From positions 1-39,829 of the forward strand of contig WBUO01000011.1 of the NCBI GenBank assembly GCA_008933675.1: DNA of 39,829 bases, read 5' to 3'. The notes below the pieces were generated by a model. That model did no database searches. It was given only the letters and a program-made list of their open reading frames with translations, and was not told the DNA's origin. The position numbers were made by a program, and so were the translations under genes. This document shows positions 21,653 through 31,196 of the stretch, piece after piece. This DNA comes from Dechloromonas sp. GTDB taxonomy: Bacteria; Pseudomonadota; Gammaproteobacteria; Burkholderiales; Rhodocyclaceae. Within the stretch, counting starts at the first letter, position 1. Each line of letters starts with the position of its first letter.

Positions 21653-22372
21653 ATGCCTGTAGATTGCTTCTTGCGTATCATCCGTTGGCTTCAATCACCG
21701 TATCCTGTCATTGTGTCGCCTCGGTCACCTTCCTCCGTTACACCCCAGGCAGCTGTCACTCGTTGGTTCGGTATTGCCTTCGTCCTGGTGGTGCACGGAC
21801 TCGCTGTCTGGGCGCTGATGGCGCATCGCCTGCTGCCGGCGCCGGGCGAAGCGGTGACGCTGATGGTCAATTTCATTGCGCCGCCGGCGCCGCAGCAGGT
21901 CGCGCCGAAGCCGGTGCCGCAGCCACCCGAACCGAAACCCTTGCCGAAGCAGCCGCCCAGGCAACTGGTCGCCGAGGCGCCGGTGCGCACCCCGGAGGAA
22001 CCGGTAGCGCCGCCGACCCCGCCGGTGCCGGTGGTCGAGGCGCTGCCACCGGCGCCGGCGATGCCGCTGCCGGTCGGTCCGCTGGCGCTCGGAGGCGAGC
22101 TGTCGGTGGTCTGTCCGGAACGCCGGGCGCCTGGCTATCCGCCACTGTCCCGCCGCCTGGGCGAAACCGGCAAGGTCATCCTGCGGGTGACGCTGGACGA
22201 GTCCGGGAAAGTCGCCGTGGCGAACGTCGAGCGTAGCAGCGGCTTCCTGCGGCTCGACGAGGCGGCTCTGAATGCGGTGCGCACCTGGCGGTGCACGCCA
22301 GCCCAGCGCAATGGCCGGCCGGTAGAGGCGACCGCGTTGCAACCCTTTAATTTCGTGCTGGAAGGAAACTGA
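21653..22372 (+). CDS. tonB: TonB family energy transducer (start uncertain; GTG 21713 is an alternative)
   Basis: Single N-terminal TM, Pro-rich linker (APKPVPQPPEPKPLPKQPPRQ), C-terminal TonB domain PGYPPLSRRLGETGKVILRVTLDESGKV...LQPFNFVLEGN. Confidence 0.88.
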   Translation: MPVDCFLRIIRWLQSPYPVIVSPRSPSSVTPQAAVTRWFGIAFVLVVHGLAVWALMAHRLLPAPGEAVTLMVNFIAPPAPQQVAPKPVPQPPEPKPLPKQPPRQLVAEAPVRTPEEPVAPPTPPVPVVEALPPAPAMPLPVGPLALGGELSVVCPERRAPGYPPLSRRLGETGKVILRVTLDESGKVAVANVERSSGFLRLDEAALNAVRTWRCTPAQRNGRPVEATALQPFNFVLEGN

Positions 22373-22375
22373 TCG

Positions 22376-23101
22376 ATGGAACCCGCTGTTGTCGAAGGCC
22401 TGGGCTTTGCCCATTTTCTTGCCCAGGCAGACCTGGTCGGCCGCATCGTGCTCGGCATGCTGCTGGTGCTGTCGCTGGCCAGCTGGTACCTGATCGTCAC
22501 CAAATGGCTGGGCAACTACCTGGCCCAGCGCCAGGCCGAGGCCTTTCTCAAACGCTTCTGGCAAGGAGGCTCGCGCAGCGGCATGGCGCAGCGTCTGCAG
22601 GCCGAGCCGATCGACAACGCCTTCGCCCGGCTGGCCCTGAATGCCGTCGCGGCCGCCGAGGAGGCCGCGCAGGGCGATGACAACCTGGCTACTGCCGGCG
22701 GTCTTACCGAATACCTGACGCGGACGCTGAACAATTCCATCGACCAGGAGGCGGCCGCTTCCGAACACGGACTGACGGTGCTCGCATCGGCCGGTTCGGC
22801 GGCGCCATACATCGGATTGTTCGGCACCGTCTGGGGCATCTACCACGCGCTGGTGCAGATCGGCCTCTCCGGCCAGGGCACGCTCGACAAGGTTGCCGGG
22901 CCGGTCGGCGAGGCGCTGATCATGACGGCGCTCGGCCTTGCCGTGGCGATCCCGGCGGTGCTCGCCTACAACGCCTTCAGCCGGCGCAACCGCTTGTGGC
23001 TGGCACGCCTGGAAGGTTTCGCCCATGACCTGTACGTGCTGCTGACGGTGAAGAACGAGGCCGCCGGCACGACGTCCGCCAACAACCTGCGGCGGGCGTG
23101 A
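22376..23101 (+). CDS. exbB: ExbB / MotA-TolQ-ExbB proton channel family protein
   Basis: LASWYLIVTKW, GSAAPYIGLFGTVWGIYHAL, EALIMTALGLAVAIPAVLAYN; next to tonB and exbD. Confidence 0.92.
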   Translation: MEPAVVEGLGFAHFLAQADLVGRIVLGMLLVLSLASWYLIVTKWLGNYLAQRQAEAFLKRFWQGGSRSGMAQRLQAEPIDNAFARLALNAVAAAEEAAQGDDNLATAGGLTEYLTRTLNNSIDQEAAASEHGLTVLASAGSAAPYIGLFGTVWGIYHALVQIGLSGQGTLDKVAGPVGEALIMTALGLAVAIPAVLAYNAFSRRNRLWLARLEGFAHDLYVLLTVKNEAAGTTSANNLRRA

Positions 23102-23532
23102 TGGCCGGCGCCGGTGATTTCCGCCGCTATCGCGGCAAGGCCGGCGACGGCCCGAAGGCGGAGATGAACGTTGTTCCGCTGGTCGACGTGATGCTGGTGC
23201 TGCTGGTCATCTTCATCGTTACTGCGCCGCTGCTCACGCATGCGGTCAAGATCGACCTGCCCAAGGCGGCGAGTGCAGTCAATCTGACCAAGCCGGAGCA
23301 CATCGAGTTCGGCCTGCGCGAGAGCGGGGAGATGTTCTGGAACGGCGAGCCGGTGACGCTCGACGAACTGGCGCAGCGCTGCGCCGCGGCTGCCCGTCAG
23401 GAGGTGGCGCCGGAACTGCACATCCGTGCCGATCGTCTGGTGCCCTATGAGAAAGTGGCGCAGGTGATGGCCGTCGCTGCCCGCAACGGCCTGTCCAAAA
23501 TCGGCTTCGTCAGCGACCCGGCCGGTACATAA
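23101..23532 (+). CDS. exbD: ExbD / TolR family biopolymer transport protein
   Basis: AEMNVVPLVDVMLVLLVIFIVTAPLLTHAVKIDLPKA; 1-nt TGATG overlap with exbB. Confidence 0.93.
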   Translation: MAGAGDFRRYRGKAGDGPKAEMNVVPLVDVMLVLLVIFIVTAPLLTHAVKIDLPKAASAVNLTKPEHIEFGLRESGEMFWNGEPVTLDELAQRCAAAARQEVAPELHIRADRLVPYEKVAQVMAVAARNGLSKIGFVSDPAGT

Positions 23533-23604
23533 GGGTTTATCCGCTTTTCCGCTCCCCGCCGTCCGGCGCATAATCCCGGCACCAATCGGAGAGGAGTGCG
23601 CTAG

Positions 23605-26271
23605 ATGCGGGGAGAGCGGCGACACATCGTTGCCCTGGTACTGTTGCCGACCTTGTTGTCGCTGGTCCTGATGTTCTTCTTCCTGCGCAGCTCCTTGCAC
23701 GAGTGGGCGTTGCATCGCTGGGCAAACGACAACCGGGCTTTCGTCGAGGCCCTGGCGGCTCGCCTGGATGCCGAACTCGACAAGCCGCTGCAGTTGCTGC
23801 GTCTGGCAGCCAGCCACCCGGAGTTTGCCGCCTTGCCGGAGATCGGGGCGATCGATCGGGCGCTCAACGGCCTGCCGGAAGATCGCGAGGCCGGCAAGCG
23901 GCAGATTCTCGAAAACCTCCGCCGGCAGGCCGGTTTCTCGGTGCTCTTCGTGCTCACGCCGGGTGGTGACCACTACATCTCCCATCCCTTCGCCGTGCAA
24001 CGCACGCTCCGCAAGTACAACCTGGCGGACCGCCCCTATTTCGCGCAGGCCAGGGCCGACCGCCAGCCTGTCGTGTCGTCCGTCTTCCAGGGGGCCGATG
24101 GCGTTCCGGCGGTGGCCATCGACGTGCCGGTGATCGGTGCGGACGGGGAGATCGTCATGCACCTCGGCGGCGTGCTGCACCTCGACCGTCTGTCGGCCCT
24201 GCTCGCCGCGCAGAAGATCGCGCCCTTCGAGCGGGCCGGGCTGTTCGACGGGCAGGGCAACAAGGTCGGTGACATCCGGCATGGCGTGCTGCTCAAGCAG
24301 GAGGGGCCGGGCGGGACGACAGTCGCTGGCGAGCTGCCTCCGGGGATGCGGCGGATTGTCGATGGTCAGGACGAGCCCTGGCTATATGCCGAGGTGCCGA
24401 TGGCACATGGCTGGCGCTTGAGCCTGATGCGCAGCGAAGCGGCCCTGAATGCCGCCATCGCCCCGCAGGTGCATCGAGTGGTGCAGCTGGCAGCCTTGTT
24501 GCTCATCGCTCCCAGCCTGATCGGCCTGCTGCTCGCCTTCCGCTTCAGCCGCCGCTGGCGGCAGGCGGATGAGGCGCTGCTGGCGGCCAACAGCCAGCTG
24601 GAGCAGCGGGTTCTCGAGCGGACCGACGCCCTGCAGGCCTCGGAAAGCCGCTTCCGGACGCTGTTCGAATCGGCCGGCGAGTCTGTCCTGATCCTTGGCG
24701 AAGACGGCATTGTCGACTGCAATCCGGCAGCCCTGGCGCTGTTCGGCGCCGGTAGTCGCGAGGCACTCATCGGCCATTCGCCGGCGGTCTTCTCGCCGGA
24801 ACGGCAGCCGGATGGCGAGCTTTCACTCAGCAAGGCGCAGCGCCTGATTGCGGCGTGCCTGGCCGGAGAATCGCCGCGTTTCGAATGGACGCACCGGCGA
24901 CTGGATACGGGCGACACTTTCGTCGTCGAGGTGATGCTCGGCCGCATCGAGTGGCAGTCGCGCGTGCTGGTCGAGTGCAGCTTGCGCGACATGACCGAAA
25001 GGCGCCGCATCGAGGCCGAGCTGGCGGCCTATCGCGAACACCTCGAAGAGCTGGTCGCCATGCGCACCGAGGAGCTCGCCCTGGCCAAGCGGGCTGCGGA
25101 GAGCGCCAATATCGCGAAAACCGCCTTCCTGGCGAACATGAGCCATGAGATACGGACACCGATGAATGCCATCCTCGGCATGGCCCACCTGATACGCCGG
25201 GGTGGGCTGAGCGACGCTCAGGCGACGCAGATGGGCAAACTGGAGATGGCCAGCGCCCACTTGCTGGAGATCATCAACGCCGTGCTCGATCTGTCCCGGA
25301 TCGAGGCCGGCCGCCTGGTTCTCGAATCCCTGCCGGTGCAGCCGGCGGCCCTGGTAGCCAACGTCATTTCCATGGTCGCCGAGCGAGCTCAGGCCAAAGG
25401 CCTGCACATTGCAAGCGAAGTGGCGGAGCTGCCGGTAAGCGTGCTCGGTGACCCGACGCGTCTGCAGCAGGTGCTGCTCAACTATCTCGTCAATGCGGTG
25501 AAGTTCACCGAGCGCGGTGGCATCTTCGTTCGTGTGACGGTCGAGGCGGAGGCGGCGGCCAGCCTGACGCTTCGTTTCGAAGTCGAGGACAGCGGAATCG
25601 GTATTGCCGAAGACGTCCTCGCCCGGCTGTTCTCAGCCTTTGAACAGGCCGATGCTTCGACGACGCGCCAGTATGGCGGGAGCGGCCTCGGTCTGGCGAT
25701 CGCCCGCCGGATGGCGCACCTGATGGGCGGTGAGGCGGGCGCCCGCAGCACGCCCGGGGTGGGCAGCGTATTCTGGTTTACCGCCTGCCTGAGCAAGTCC
25801 GATACGACGGCGCCCCTTCCGGTGCGCGATGTGCCTGCCGTCGAACAGCGGCTGCGCCGCGAATTCGCCGGGCGGCGTGTATTGCTTGTCGAGGATGAGC
25901 CGGTCAACCGGGAAATTGCCCTGCTCCAGCTGGAGGATGTCGGTTTGTCCGTCGACCAGGCGGCAGACGGCGGACAGGCCGTTGCCATGGCCGGTGCCAA
26001 GGACTATGACCTGATCCTGATGGACATGCAGATGCCGCACATGGACGGCCTGCAGGCGACGGCGCTGATCCGCCGCCTGCCGCGAAACGGGGCGACACCG
26101 ATCCTGGCCATGACGGCCAATGCCTTTGCCGAGGACAAGGCACGCTGCCTGGCAGCCGGGATGGACGATTTCATGGCCAAGCCGGTGGTGCCGGAAAGGC
26201 TCTATGCGCTGCTGCTCCAGCATCTGGCGAAAACCGCCGTGCCAGCGACAGCGAGCGACGCTACGCGCTAG
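23605..26271 (+). CDS. Hybrid sensor histidine kinase (extracytoplasmic CACHE-like sensor, PAS, HisKA, HATPase, REC)
   Basis: Two TM segments flank a dCACHE-like region ([43 protein letters not shown]); H-box [22 protein letters not shown]-boxes; C-terminal [18 protein letters not shown]. Confidence 0.92.
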   Translation: MRGERRHIVALVLLPTLLSLVLMFFFLRSSLHEWALHRWANDNRAFVEALAARLDAELDKPLQLLRLAASHPEFAALPEIGAIDRALNGLPEDREAGKRQILENLRRQAGFSVLFVLTPGGDHYISHPFAVQRTLRKYNLADRPYFAQARADRQPVVSSVFQGADGVPAVAIDVPVIGADGEIVMHLGGVLHLDRLSALLAAQKIAPFERAGLFDGQGNKVGDIRHGVLLKQEGPGGTTVAGELPPGMRRIVDGQDEPWLYAEVPMAHGWRLSLMRSEAALNAAIAPQVHRVVQLAALLLIAPSLIGLLLAFRFSRRWRQADEALLAANSQLEQRVLERTDALQASESRFRTLFESAGESVLILGEDGIVDCNPAALALFGAGSREALIGHSPAVFSPERQPDGELSLSKAQRLIAACLAGESPRFEWTHRRLDTGDTFVVEVMLGRIEWQSRVLVECSLRDMTERRRIEAELAAYREHLEELVAMRTEELALAKRAAESANIAKTAFLANMSHEIRTPMNAILGMAHLIRRGGLSDAQATQMGKLEMASAHLLEIINAVLDLSRIEAGRLVLESLPVQPAALVANVISMVAERAQAKGLHIASEVAELPVSVLGDPTRLQQVLLNYLVNAVKFTERGGIFVRVTVEAEAAASLTLRFEVEDSGIGIAEDVLARLFSAFEQADASTTRQYGGSGLGLAIARRMAHLMGGEAGARSTPGVGSVFWFTACLSKSDTTAPLPVRDVPAVEQRLRREFAGRRVLLVEDEPVNREIALLQLEDVGLSVDQAADGGQAVAMAGAKDYDLILMDMQMPHMDGLQATALIRRLPRNGATPILAMTANAFAEDKARCLAAGMDDFMAKPVVPERLYALLLQHLAKTAVPATASDATR

Positions 26272-26891
26272 CGCCGCTGCCACACCTGCCAGCGCTCACG
26301 GCCGGCGAACACCGGCAGCGAGTCGGCGACCGGTGTATCCGCGATGCACGAGAAATTCGCCGCCAGCAGCGCCTCGAGCTGCCCGGGCAGGATGCCGAAG
26401 GGCGGCCCCTTGGGCTGGTCGCAGATGAAGAAATAGCCGGCGAGCAAGCCGTCGGCCGGCAGCAGTTCGGCGACGCGCCGGCCCCAGTCGGCCCACAGCT
26501 TGCGCGGCAGGGCGCAGAGAAAGGCGCGTTCGTAGATCAGGTCAACGGGCTGCACCGGGGTAAAGCTGAAGAAGTCGGCGCAGACGAGGTCGACGGCGGC
26601 CGTGCCGAGTACCTCGCGGGCCCGCGCCACCGCCAGCGGCGAGAAATCGATCGCCGTCACCGGCCAGCCGCCAGCGGCCAGATGGGCGGCCTCCCAGGCG
26701 CTGCCACAGCCAGGGATCAGCGTGCGCAGCGGTGTGCTTCGGCCGGCGACAAAGCGGGCGAAATCATGCGGTACCTTGCCGGCATCCCAGGGCGTGACGC
26801 CCTCGCCGAAACGCTTGCACCAGAAATCCGGATGCTCCGGGCGTTGCTCCGGCGGTTTGATCTGGGTCGGGAAAGGCGTCTGTTCGCTCAT
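26268..26891 (-). CDS. TPMT-like class I SAM-dependent methyltransferase
   Basis: [63 protein letters not shown]. Confidence 0.85.
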   Translation of the reverse strand: MSEQTPFPTQIKPPEQRPEHPDFWCKRFGEGVTPWDAGKVPHDFARFVAGRSTPLRTLIPGCGSAWEAAHLAAGGWPVTAIDFSPLAVARAREVLGTAAVDLVCADFFSFTPVQPVDLIYERAFLCALPRKLWADWGRRVAELLPADGLLAGYFFICDQPKGPPFGILPGQLEALLAANFSCIADTPVADSLPVFAGRERWQVWQRR

Positions 26892-26933
26892 GCTAAGATG
26901 CCTGCCTTCCCCATTTCCGTCGTGTGCCGCTTC

Positions 26934-27869
26934 ATGTCTGCTCCCTCGAAGATCATCATCGCCTCCCGTGAATCCCGCCTCGCCATGTGGCAGGCCGTCC
27001 ATGTCCAGGGTCGTCTGGCCAGTCTGAACCCGGGGGCGGAAGTCGTCATTCTAGGCATGACCACCAAGGGCGACCAGATTCTCGACCGGCCGCTCGCCGA
27101 GATCGGCGGCAAGGGGCTGTTCATCAAGGAGCTGGAAGTGGCGATGCACGAAGGCCGTGCCCACCTCGCCGTGCATTCGATGAAGGACGTGCCCATGGTG
27201 ATGCCGGAAGGTTTCGTGCTGGCCGCCATCTCGGCCCGCGAAAACCCGCGCGATGCCTTCGTCTCCAACAAGTACGCCGGCCTCGACGACCTGCCGGCCG
27301 GCGCCGTGGTCGGCACCTCCAGCCTGCGCCGCGAAGCCATCCTGCGCGCCAAATACCCGCAACTGGTGATCAAGAGCCTGCGCGGCAATCTCGATACCCG
27401 CCTGAAGAAGCTCGACGCTGGCGAATACGACGCGATCATCCTGGCCGCCGCCGGCCTGATCCGCCTCGGTCTGAAGGACCGCATCAAGGCCGTGCTGACG
27501 CCGGAGCAGTCGCTGCCGGCTCCGGGCCAGGGCGCGCTGGGCATCGAGCTGGTCGACGGCGACGCGGCGATGGCTGCAGTCGTCGCCCCGCTGAACGATG
27601 CCGAGACCGCCCACTGCGTCAAGGCGGAACGCGCCTTCTCGCGGGCGCTGGGCGGCAGCTGCCAGGTGCCGCTGGGCGGCTACGCGATCATCGACAATGG
27701 CCAACTGTGGCTGCGCGGTTTTGTCGCCACCGCCGACGGCAAGGAAATGGTTGCCGCCGAGCTGCGCGGCAATCCGGCCGACGACGAAGCGCTCGGCCGG
27801 CAACTGGCCGAGACGCTGCGCGCCCAGGGCGCCGACGCCATCCTGGAAAAACTCGCCCACTGCCAATGA
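26934..27869 (+). CDS. hemC: Porphobilinogen deaminase (hydroxymethylbilane synthase)
   Basis: [68 protein letters not shown]. Confidence 0.96.
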   Translation: MSAPSKIIIASRESRLAMWQAVHVQGRLASLNPGAEVVILGMTTKGDQILDRPLAEIGGKGLFIKELEVAMHEGRAHLAVHSMKDVPMVMPEGFVLAAISARENPRDAFVSNKYAGLDDLPAGAVVGTSSLRREAILRAKYPQLVIKSLRGNLDTRLKKLDAGEYDAIILAAAGLIRLGLKDRIKAVLTPEQSLPAPGQGALGIELVDGDAAMAAVVAPLNDAETAHCVKAERAFSRALGGSCQVPLGGYAIIDNGQLWLRGFVATADGKEMVAAELRGNPADDEALGRQLAETLRAQGADAILEKLAHCQ

Positions 27870-28645
27870 ACGCCAGCCCGCTGGCCGGCCGTACCGTCGT
27901 TGTAACCCGGCCGCTGGCCCAGACCGGGGCACTGGCCGCGGCGATCGAAGCCGCCGGCGGCACACCGCTGATCTTCCCGCTGCTCGAAATCGGCCCGGCC
28001 GACGATCCGCAAGCCTTGCACGAGGCGGCGGCGAGGCTCGATCAATACAGCTGGGCCGTCTTCATCAGCCCCAATGCCGTGGACTACGCCTTGCCGGCCC
28101 TGCTTGCCCGTGCGCCCTGGCCGGCCACGCTGCGTCCGGCGGCGGTCGGGCAGGGGACGGTACGGGCACTGGCGGCGCATGGCATCGCCGGTTGCCTTGC
28201 ACCGACCGAACGCTTCGATTCGGAAGCCTTGCTCGCCTTGCCGGAACTTGCCGGCGAGCGGGTGGCCGGCCACCGGGTAGCGATCTTTCGCGGCGACGGC
28301 GGGCGCGAACTGCTGGCCGATACCTTGCGCCAACGGGGTGCAACGGTCGATTGCATCACCTGCTATCGCCGTTCCCCGCCCTCGGCCGGCAGCCGGCCCC
28401 TGCTCGCCGCCTGGCGGGCCGGATGCCTTGATGCCCTGGCAGTTTCCAGCAGCGAAGGCCTGCGCCATCTGCTGGCCTTGCTCGACGAGGAGGGGCGCAA
28501 CTACCTGCAAGGCACGCCGCTGTTCGTGCCGCATGCCCGCATTGCCGAAACGGCACGAGAGCTTGGCCTGCGCAACATAATCCTCAGCGATGCAGCCGAC
28601 ACCGGCATCATGGCCGCTTTAGTTGCTTATAATTGGCCGGCATGA
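27866..28645 (+). CDS. hemD: Uroporphyrinogen-III synthase
   Basis: ATGA overlap with hem[50 protein letters not shown]. Confidence 0.92.
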   Translation: MNASPLAGRTVVVTRPLAQTGALAAAIEAAGGTPLIFPLLEIGPADDPQALHEAAARLDQYSWAVFISPNAVDYALPALLARAPWPATLRPAAVGQGTVRALAAHGIAGCLAPTERFDSEALLALPELAGERVAGHRVAIFRGDGGRELLADTLRQRGATVDCITCYRRSPPSAGSRPLLAAWRAGCLDALAVSSSEGLRHLLALLDEEGRNYLQGTPLFVPHARIAETARELGLRNIILSDAADTGIMAALVAYNWPA

Positions 28646-29667
28646 GTGCCGATAATCCTACTCCCCCCAATGAACTGACCCCGCCGGCTGCCCGTCGCTC
28701 CGTCCGGCGCGGTCCCTGGATATTCCTCGTTCTTGCCGTTGTGCTGCTGGCCGTCTGGCAGTGGCTGGCGACCCGGCAGCAAAGCGAGATGGCCGGGCGC
28801 CTGGCAGCTGCCGAGACCGCCGCCAAAGAAAATCGCGACGCGCGGGCGCAGCTGCTCGAACAGATCGCAACCCTGCAAACCAGACTCGGCACTGCCGAGA
28901 CCCGCCTGGCCGAGTTCGAAACCCGGGGCGAGGCGCTGCAGGGGTTGTACGACGACATGACCCGCGGCCGCGAGGAGGCCAGCCTCCTCGAAGTCGAACA
29001 GGCCATCACGCTGGCGGCGCAGCAATTGCAGCTGGCCGGCAACGTGTCGGTGGCGGTGCTCGCCCTGCAGGCCGCCGACAGCCGGCTGGCCCGCCTCGAC
29101 AGGCCCCTGTACCTGCCCCTGCGGGCCGCGCTGGCCAAGGATCTGGCACGCCTCAACAGCCTGTCCTTTGTCGATGTGCCGGGCCTCAGTCTGCGCCTGG
29201 AGGAAATCGTCTCGGCTGTCGACAAGCTGCCGCTCATTGCGCTCGGTCGTCCGGGCGAAGTGACATCCTCCGCGGATGAAGTGCCGGTCGTCCGTTCCTG
29301 GTGGCAACAGGCCGGCCACGAGATCTGGCAGGAAGTGAAAGGACTGGTGCGCATCCAGCGTTTCGACCAGAGCGATCAGCCCTTGCTGGCCCCGGGGCAG
29401 AGCTTCTTTCTGCGCGAGAATCTGAAGCTGCGCCTGCTCAATGCCCGACTGGCGCTGCTGGCCCGCGATCATGCAACTTTCCGCAACGAGCTGACGGCAG
29501 CACAGGGCTGGTTGAAGCGTTATTTCGCCGCCGACGACAAGGCGGTCAAGGCCGCCTTGGCCAGCCTGCAGCAATTGCTGGCCAGCGATCTGAGCGTCGC
29601 CTTGCCGACCCTGAACGACAGCCATGCCGCGCTGCGCGATCTGCGCAATCGCAAGGAAAAGCGGTGA
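28642..29667 (+). CDS. hemX: HemX-like membrane protein (uroporphyrinogen-III C-methyltransferase by family name only)
   Basis: ATGA overlap with hemD; single N-terminal TM, coiled coil (LAAAETAAKENRDARAQLLEQIATLQTRL), LLEVEQAITLAAQQLQLAGN. Confidence 0.85.
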   Translation: MSADNPTPPNELTPPAARRSVRRGPWIFLVLAVVLLAVWQWLATRQQSEMAGRLAAAETAAKENRDARAQLLEQIATLQTRLGTAETRLAEFETRGEALQGLYDDMTRGREEASLLEVEQAITLAAQQLQLAGNVSVAVLALQAADSRLARLDRPLYLPLRAALAKDLARLNSLSFVDVPGLSLRLEEIVSAVDKLPLIALGRPGEVTSSADEVPVVRSWWQQAGHEIWQEVKGLVRIQRFDQSDQPLLAPGQSFFLRENLKLRLLNARLALLARDHATFRNELTAAQGWLKRYFAADDKAVKAALASLQQLLASDLSVALPTLNDSHAALRDLRNRKEKR

Positions 29668-30848
29668 GAGGACTGTTCTGGGTTCTCGCCCTGTTCGCGG
29701 CTGCCGTGGCTGTCGCCCTGGGGGCGCGGATGAACGATGGCTACGTTCTGCTGGCCATCCCGCCTTACCGCGCCGAGGTGACGCTGAATCTCTTCCTGCT
29801 TGCCCTGGCCGTGCTCTTCCTCTGCCTCTATGCGTTGCTGCGCGGGCTTGCCTACACCTTCGGCCTGCCTGAGCGGGCGCGCCGCTATCGGGCGCAACGC
29901 AGCCAGGAAAGAGCGGCCGAGGTGTTTCAGGATGCCGTGCGCCTGCTGTTCGAGGGACGTTTCGGGCAGGCCCTGAAGAAGGCAGGAGAGGCTCATGCAG
30001 CCGGCACCGCACCGGGTCTTTCGGCGCTGATCGCGGCCCGTGCCGCGCAACGCATGCGCGAGGCCGGAAAGCAGCAGGAGTGGATGGCCCGGGCCAAGGC
30101 CAGCGATCCGCGAACCGAGGCGGCAACCCTGATGCTGGAAGCCGAAATGATGAACGAGGTGCGCCGTTTCGACGAGGCGCAGCAGGCACTGTTGCGCTTG
30201 CAGGAGAAGCAGGGGCGACATATCGCCGCCTTGCGTCTGGAGTTGCGCGCACGTCAGGGAACGGGGGACTGGAACGGCGTGCTGAAACTGCTGCGCCAGC
30301 TGGCCAAGCGCGATGCGCTACCGGCGGAAGTGGTGCGTGAAACGCGGACCCAGGCGCATCTTGGCAACATTGCCCGACTGGCTGGCGATACGCCGCAGCT
30401 GATCAGCTATCTGCGCGCCTTGCCGGCAGAGGAGCGCGGCCAGCGCGTCGTGCTCGCCGCGGCCCGTGCCCTGGTCCGTGCCAACGAGTCTGCCGAGGCA
30501 CAGAAGCTGATCGAAGCCGTACTCGATGCCATCCCGCACGATGAATGGCAACGGGAGTTGCTGGCCATCTACGGCCGGCTCGACGGCGGCGACCAGCTGG
30601 TGCGCATTGCCCGTGCCGAAGCCTGGTTGCGCCAGTATCCGGCTGATGCCTGGCTGCTCAAGGCACTTGGCCGGATGTGCATGCGTCAGCGCCTGTGGGG
30701 CAAGGCGCAGAGTTACCTGGAGGCTTCGCTGGCGATCGTGCCGACACAGCAGGCACATCTTGAGCTGGCGCACTTGTTCGATCAGCTTGAGCGGCCGGAT
30801 GAGGCCAATAAACACTACCGGGCCAGCGCCCGGATCGAGACAGTCTAG
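29664..30848 (+). CDS. hemY: HemY-like (HemY_N) tetratricopeptide membrane protein
   Basis: GTGA overlap with hemX; two N-terminal TMs (LFWVLALFAAAVAVALGARMNDGYVLLAIPPYRAEVTLNLFLLALAVLF), TPR-like helices. Confidence 0.88.
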   Translation: MRGLFWVLALFAAAVAVALGARMNDGYVLLAIPPYRAEVTLNLFLLALAVLFLCLYALLRGLAYTFGLPERARRYRAQRSQERAAEVFQDAVRLLFEGRFGQALKKAGEAHAAGTAPGLSALIAARAAQRMREAGKQQEWMARAKASDPRTEAATLMLEAEMMNEVRRFDEAQQALLRLQEKQGRHIAALRLELRARQGTGDWNGVLKLLRQLAKRDALPAEVVRETRTQAHLGNIARLAGDTPQLISYLRALPAEERGQRVVLAAARALVRANESAEAQKLIEAVLDAIPHDEWQRELLAIYGRLDGGDQLVRIARAEAWLRQYPADAWLLKALGRMCMRQRLWGKAQSYLEASLAIVPTQQAHLELAHLFDQLERPDEANKHYRASARIETV

Positions 30849-30875
30849 CTGCAGACGGCGGCGACGGAGACAAGA

Positions 30876-31115
30876 ATGCTGAATATCGACATGCGCAAGA
30901 TTTACAACTTCTACCCCATCGAGCCGGCACCCGATTCAGCAGCCTTGCCCACTGCTGGCGACATCTACTATGAATGCCTCGACTGCACGGTGATCGTCAA
31001 TTCGATGCCGCACATCAAGTCCGCCTGCGCCTGCGGCAATCTGTCGGGGAGCGGCGGCAAGCTTGAGGTGATGGATCCGACACGCGTCCGGGTCGTCAAG
31101 GGCAAGCTCAAATAG
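30876..31115 (+). CDS. Small (79 aa) uncharacterised protein with C-x2-C...C-x-C motif
   Basis: ATG after GGAGA SD; MLNIDMRKIYNFYPIEPAP...YYECLDCTVIVNSMPHIKSACACGNLSG. Confidence 0.75.
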   Translation: MLNIDMRKIYNFYPIEPAPDSAALPTAGDIYYECLDCTVIVNSMPHIKSACACGNLSGSGGKLEVMDPTRVRVVKGKLK

Positions 31116-31151
31116 TCGTCAGCTGTCGGTCCTCGGTGCCCGGCGAATGTG

Positions 31152-31174
31152 CGGGGGGCTCGGCCCCCCGTTTT
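31152..31174 (+). terminator. Intrinsic terminator
   Basis: CGGGGGGC-tcg-GCCCCCCG followed by TTTT, between convergent 79-aa gene and hemF. Confidence 0.85.
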
Positions 31175-31196
31175 GCCAGCAGGCAGTGGCTGGCGA

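Noticed and set aside
14391-26890. Considered calling the segment between algR and hemC a genomic island
   Set aside because: No integrase, transposase, tRNA or direct-repeat boundary seen, GC looks similar to flanks and it contains the core gene pepN; kept only as a synteny observation.
26987-27865. Long alternative-frame ORF upstream of hemD (26987-28645 in the track)
   Set aside because: The upstream part is an Arg/Pro-rich out-of-frame reading of hemC; true hemD starts at ATG 27866 overlapping the hemC stop.
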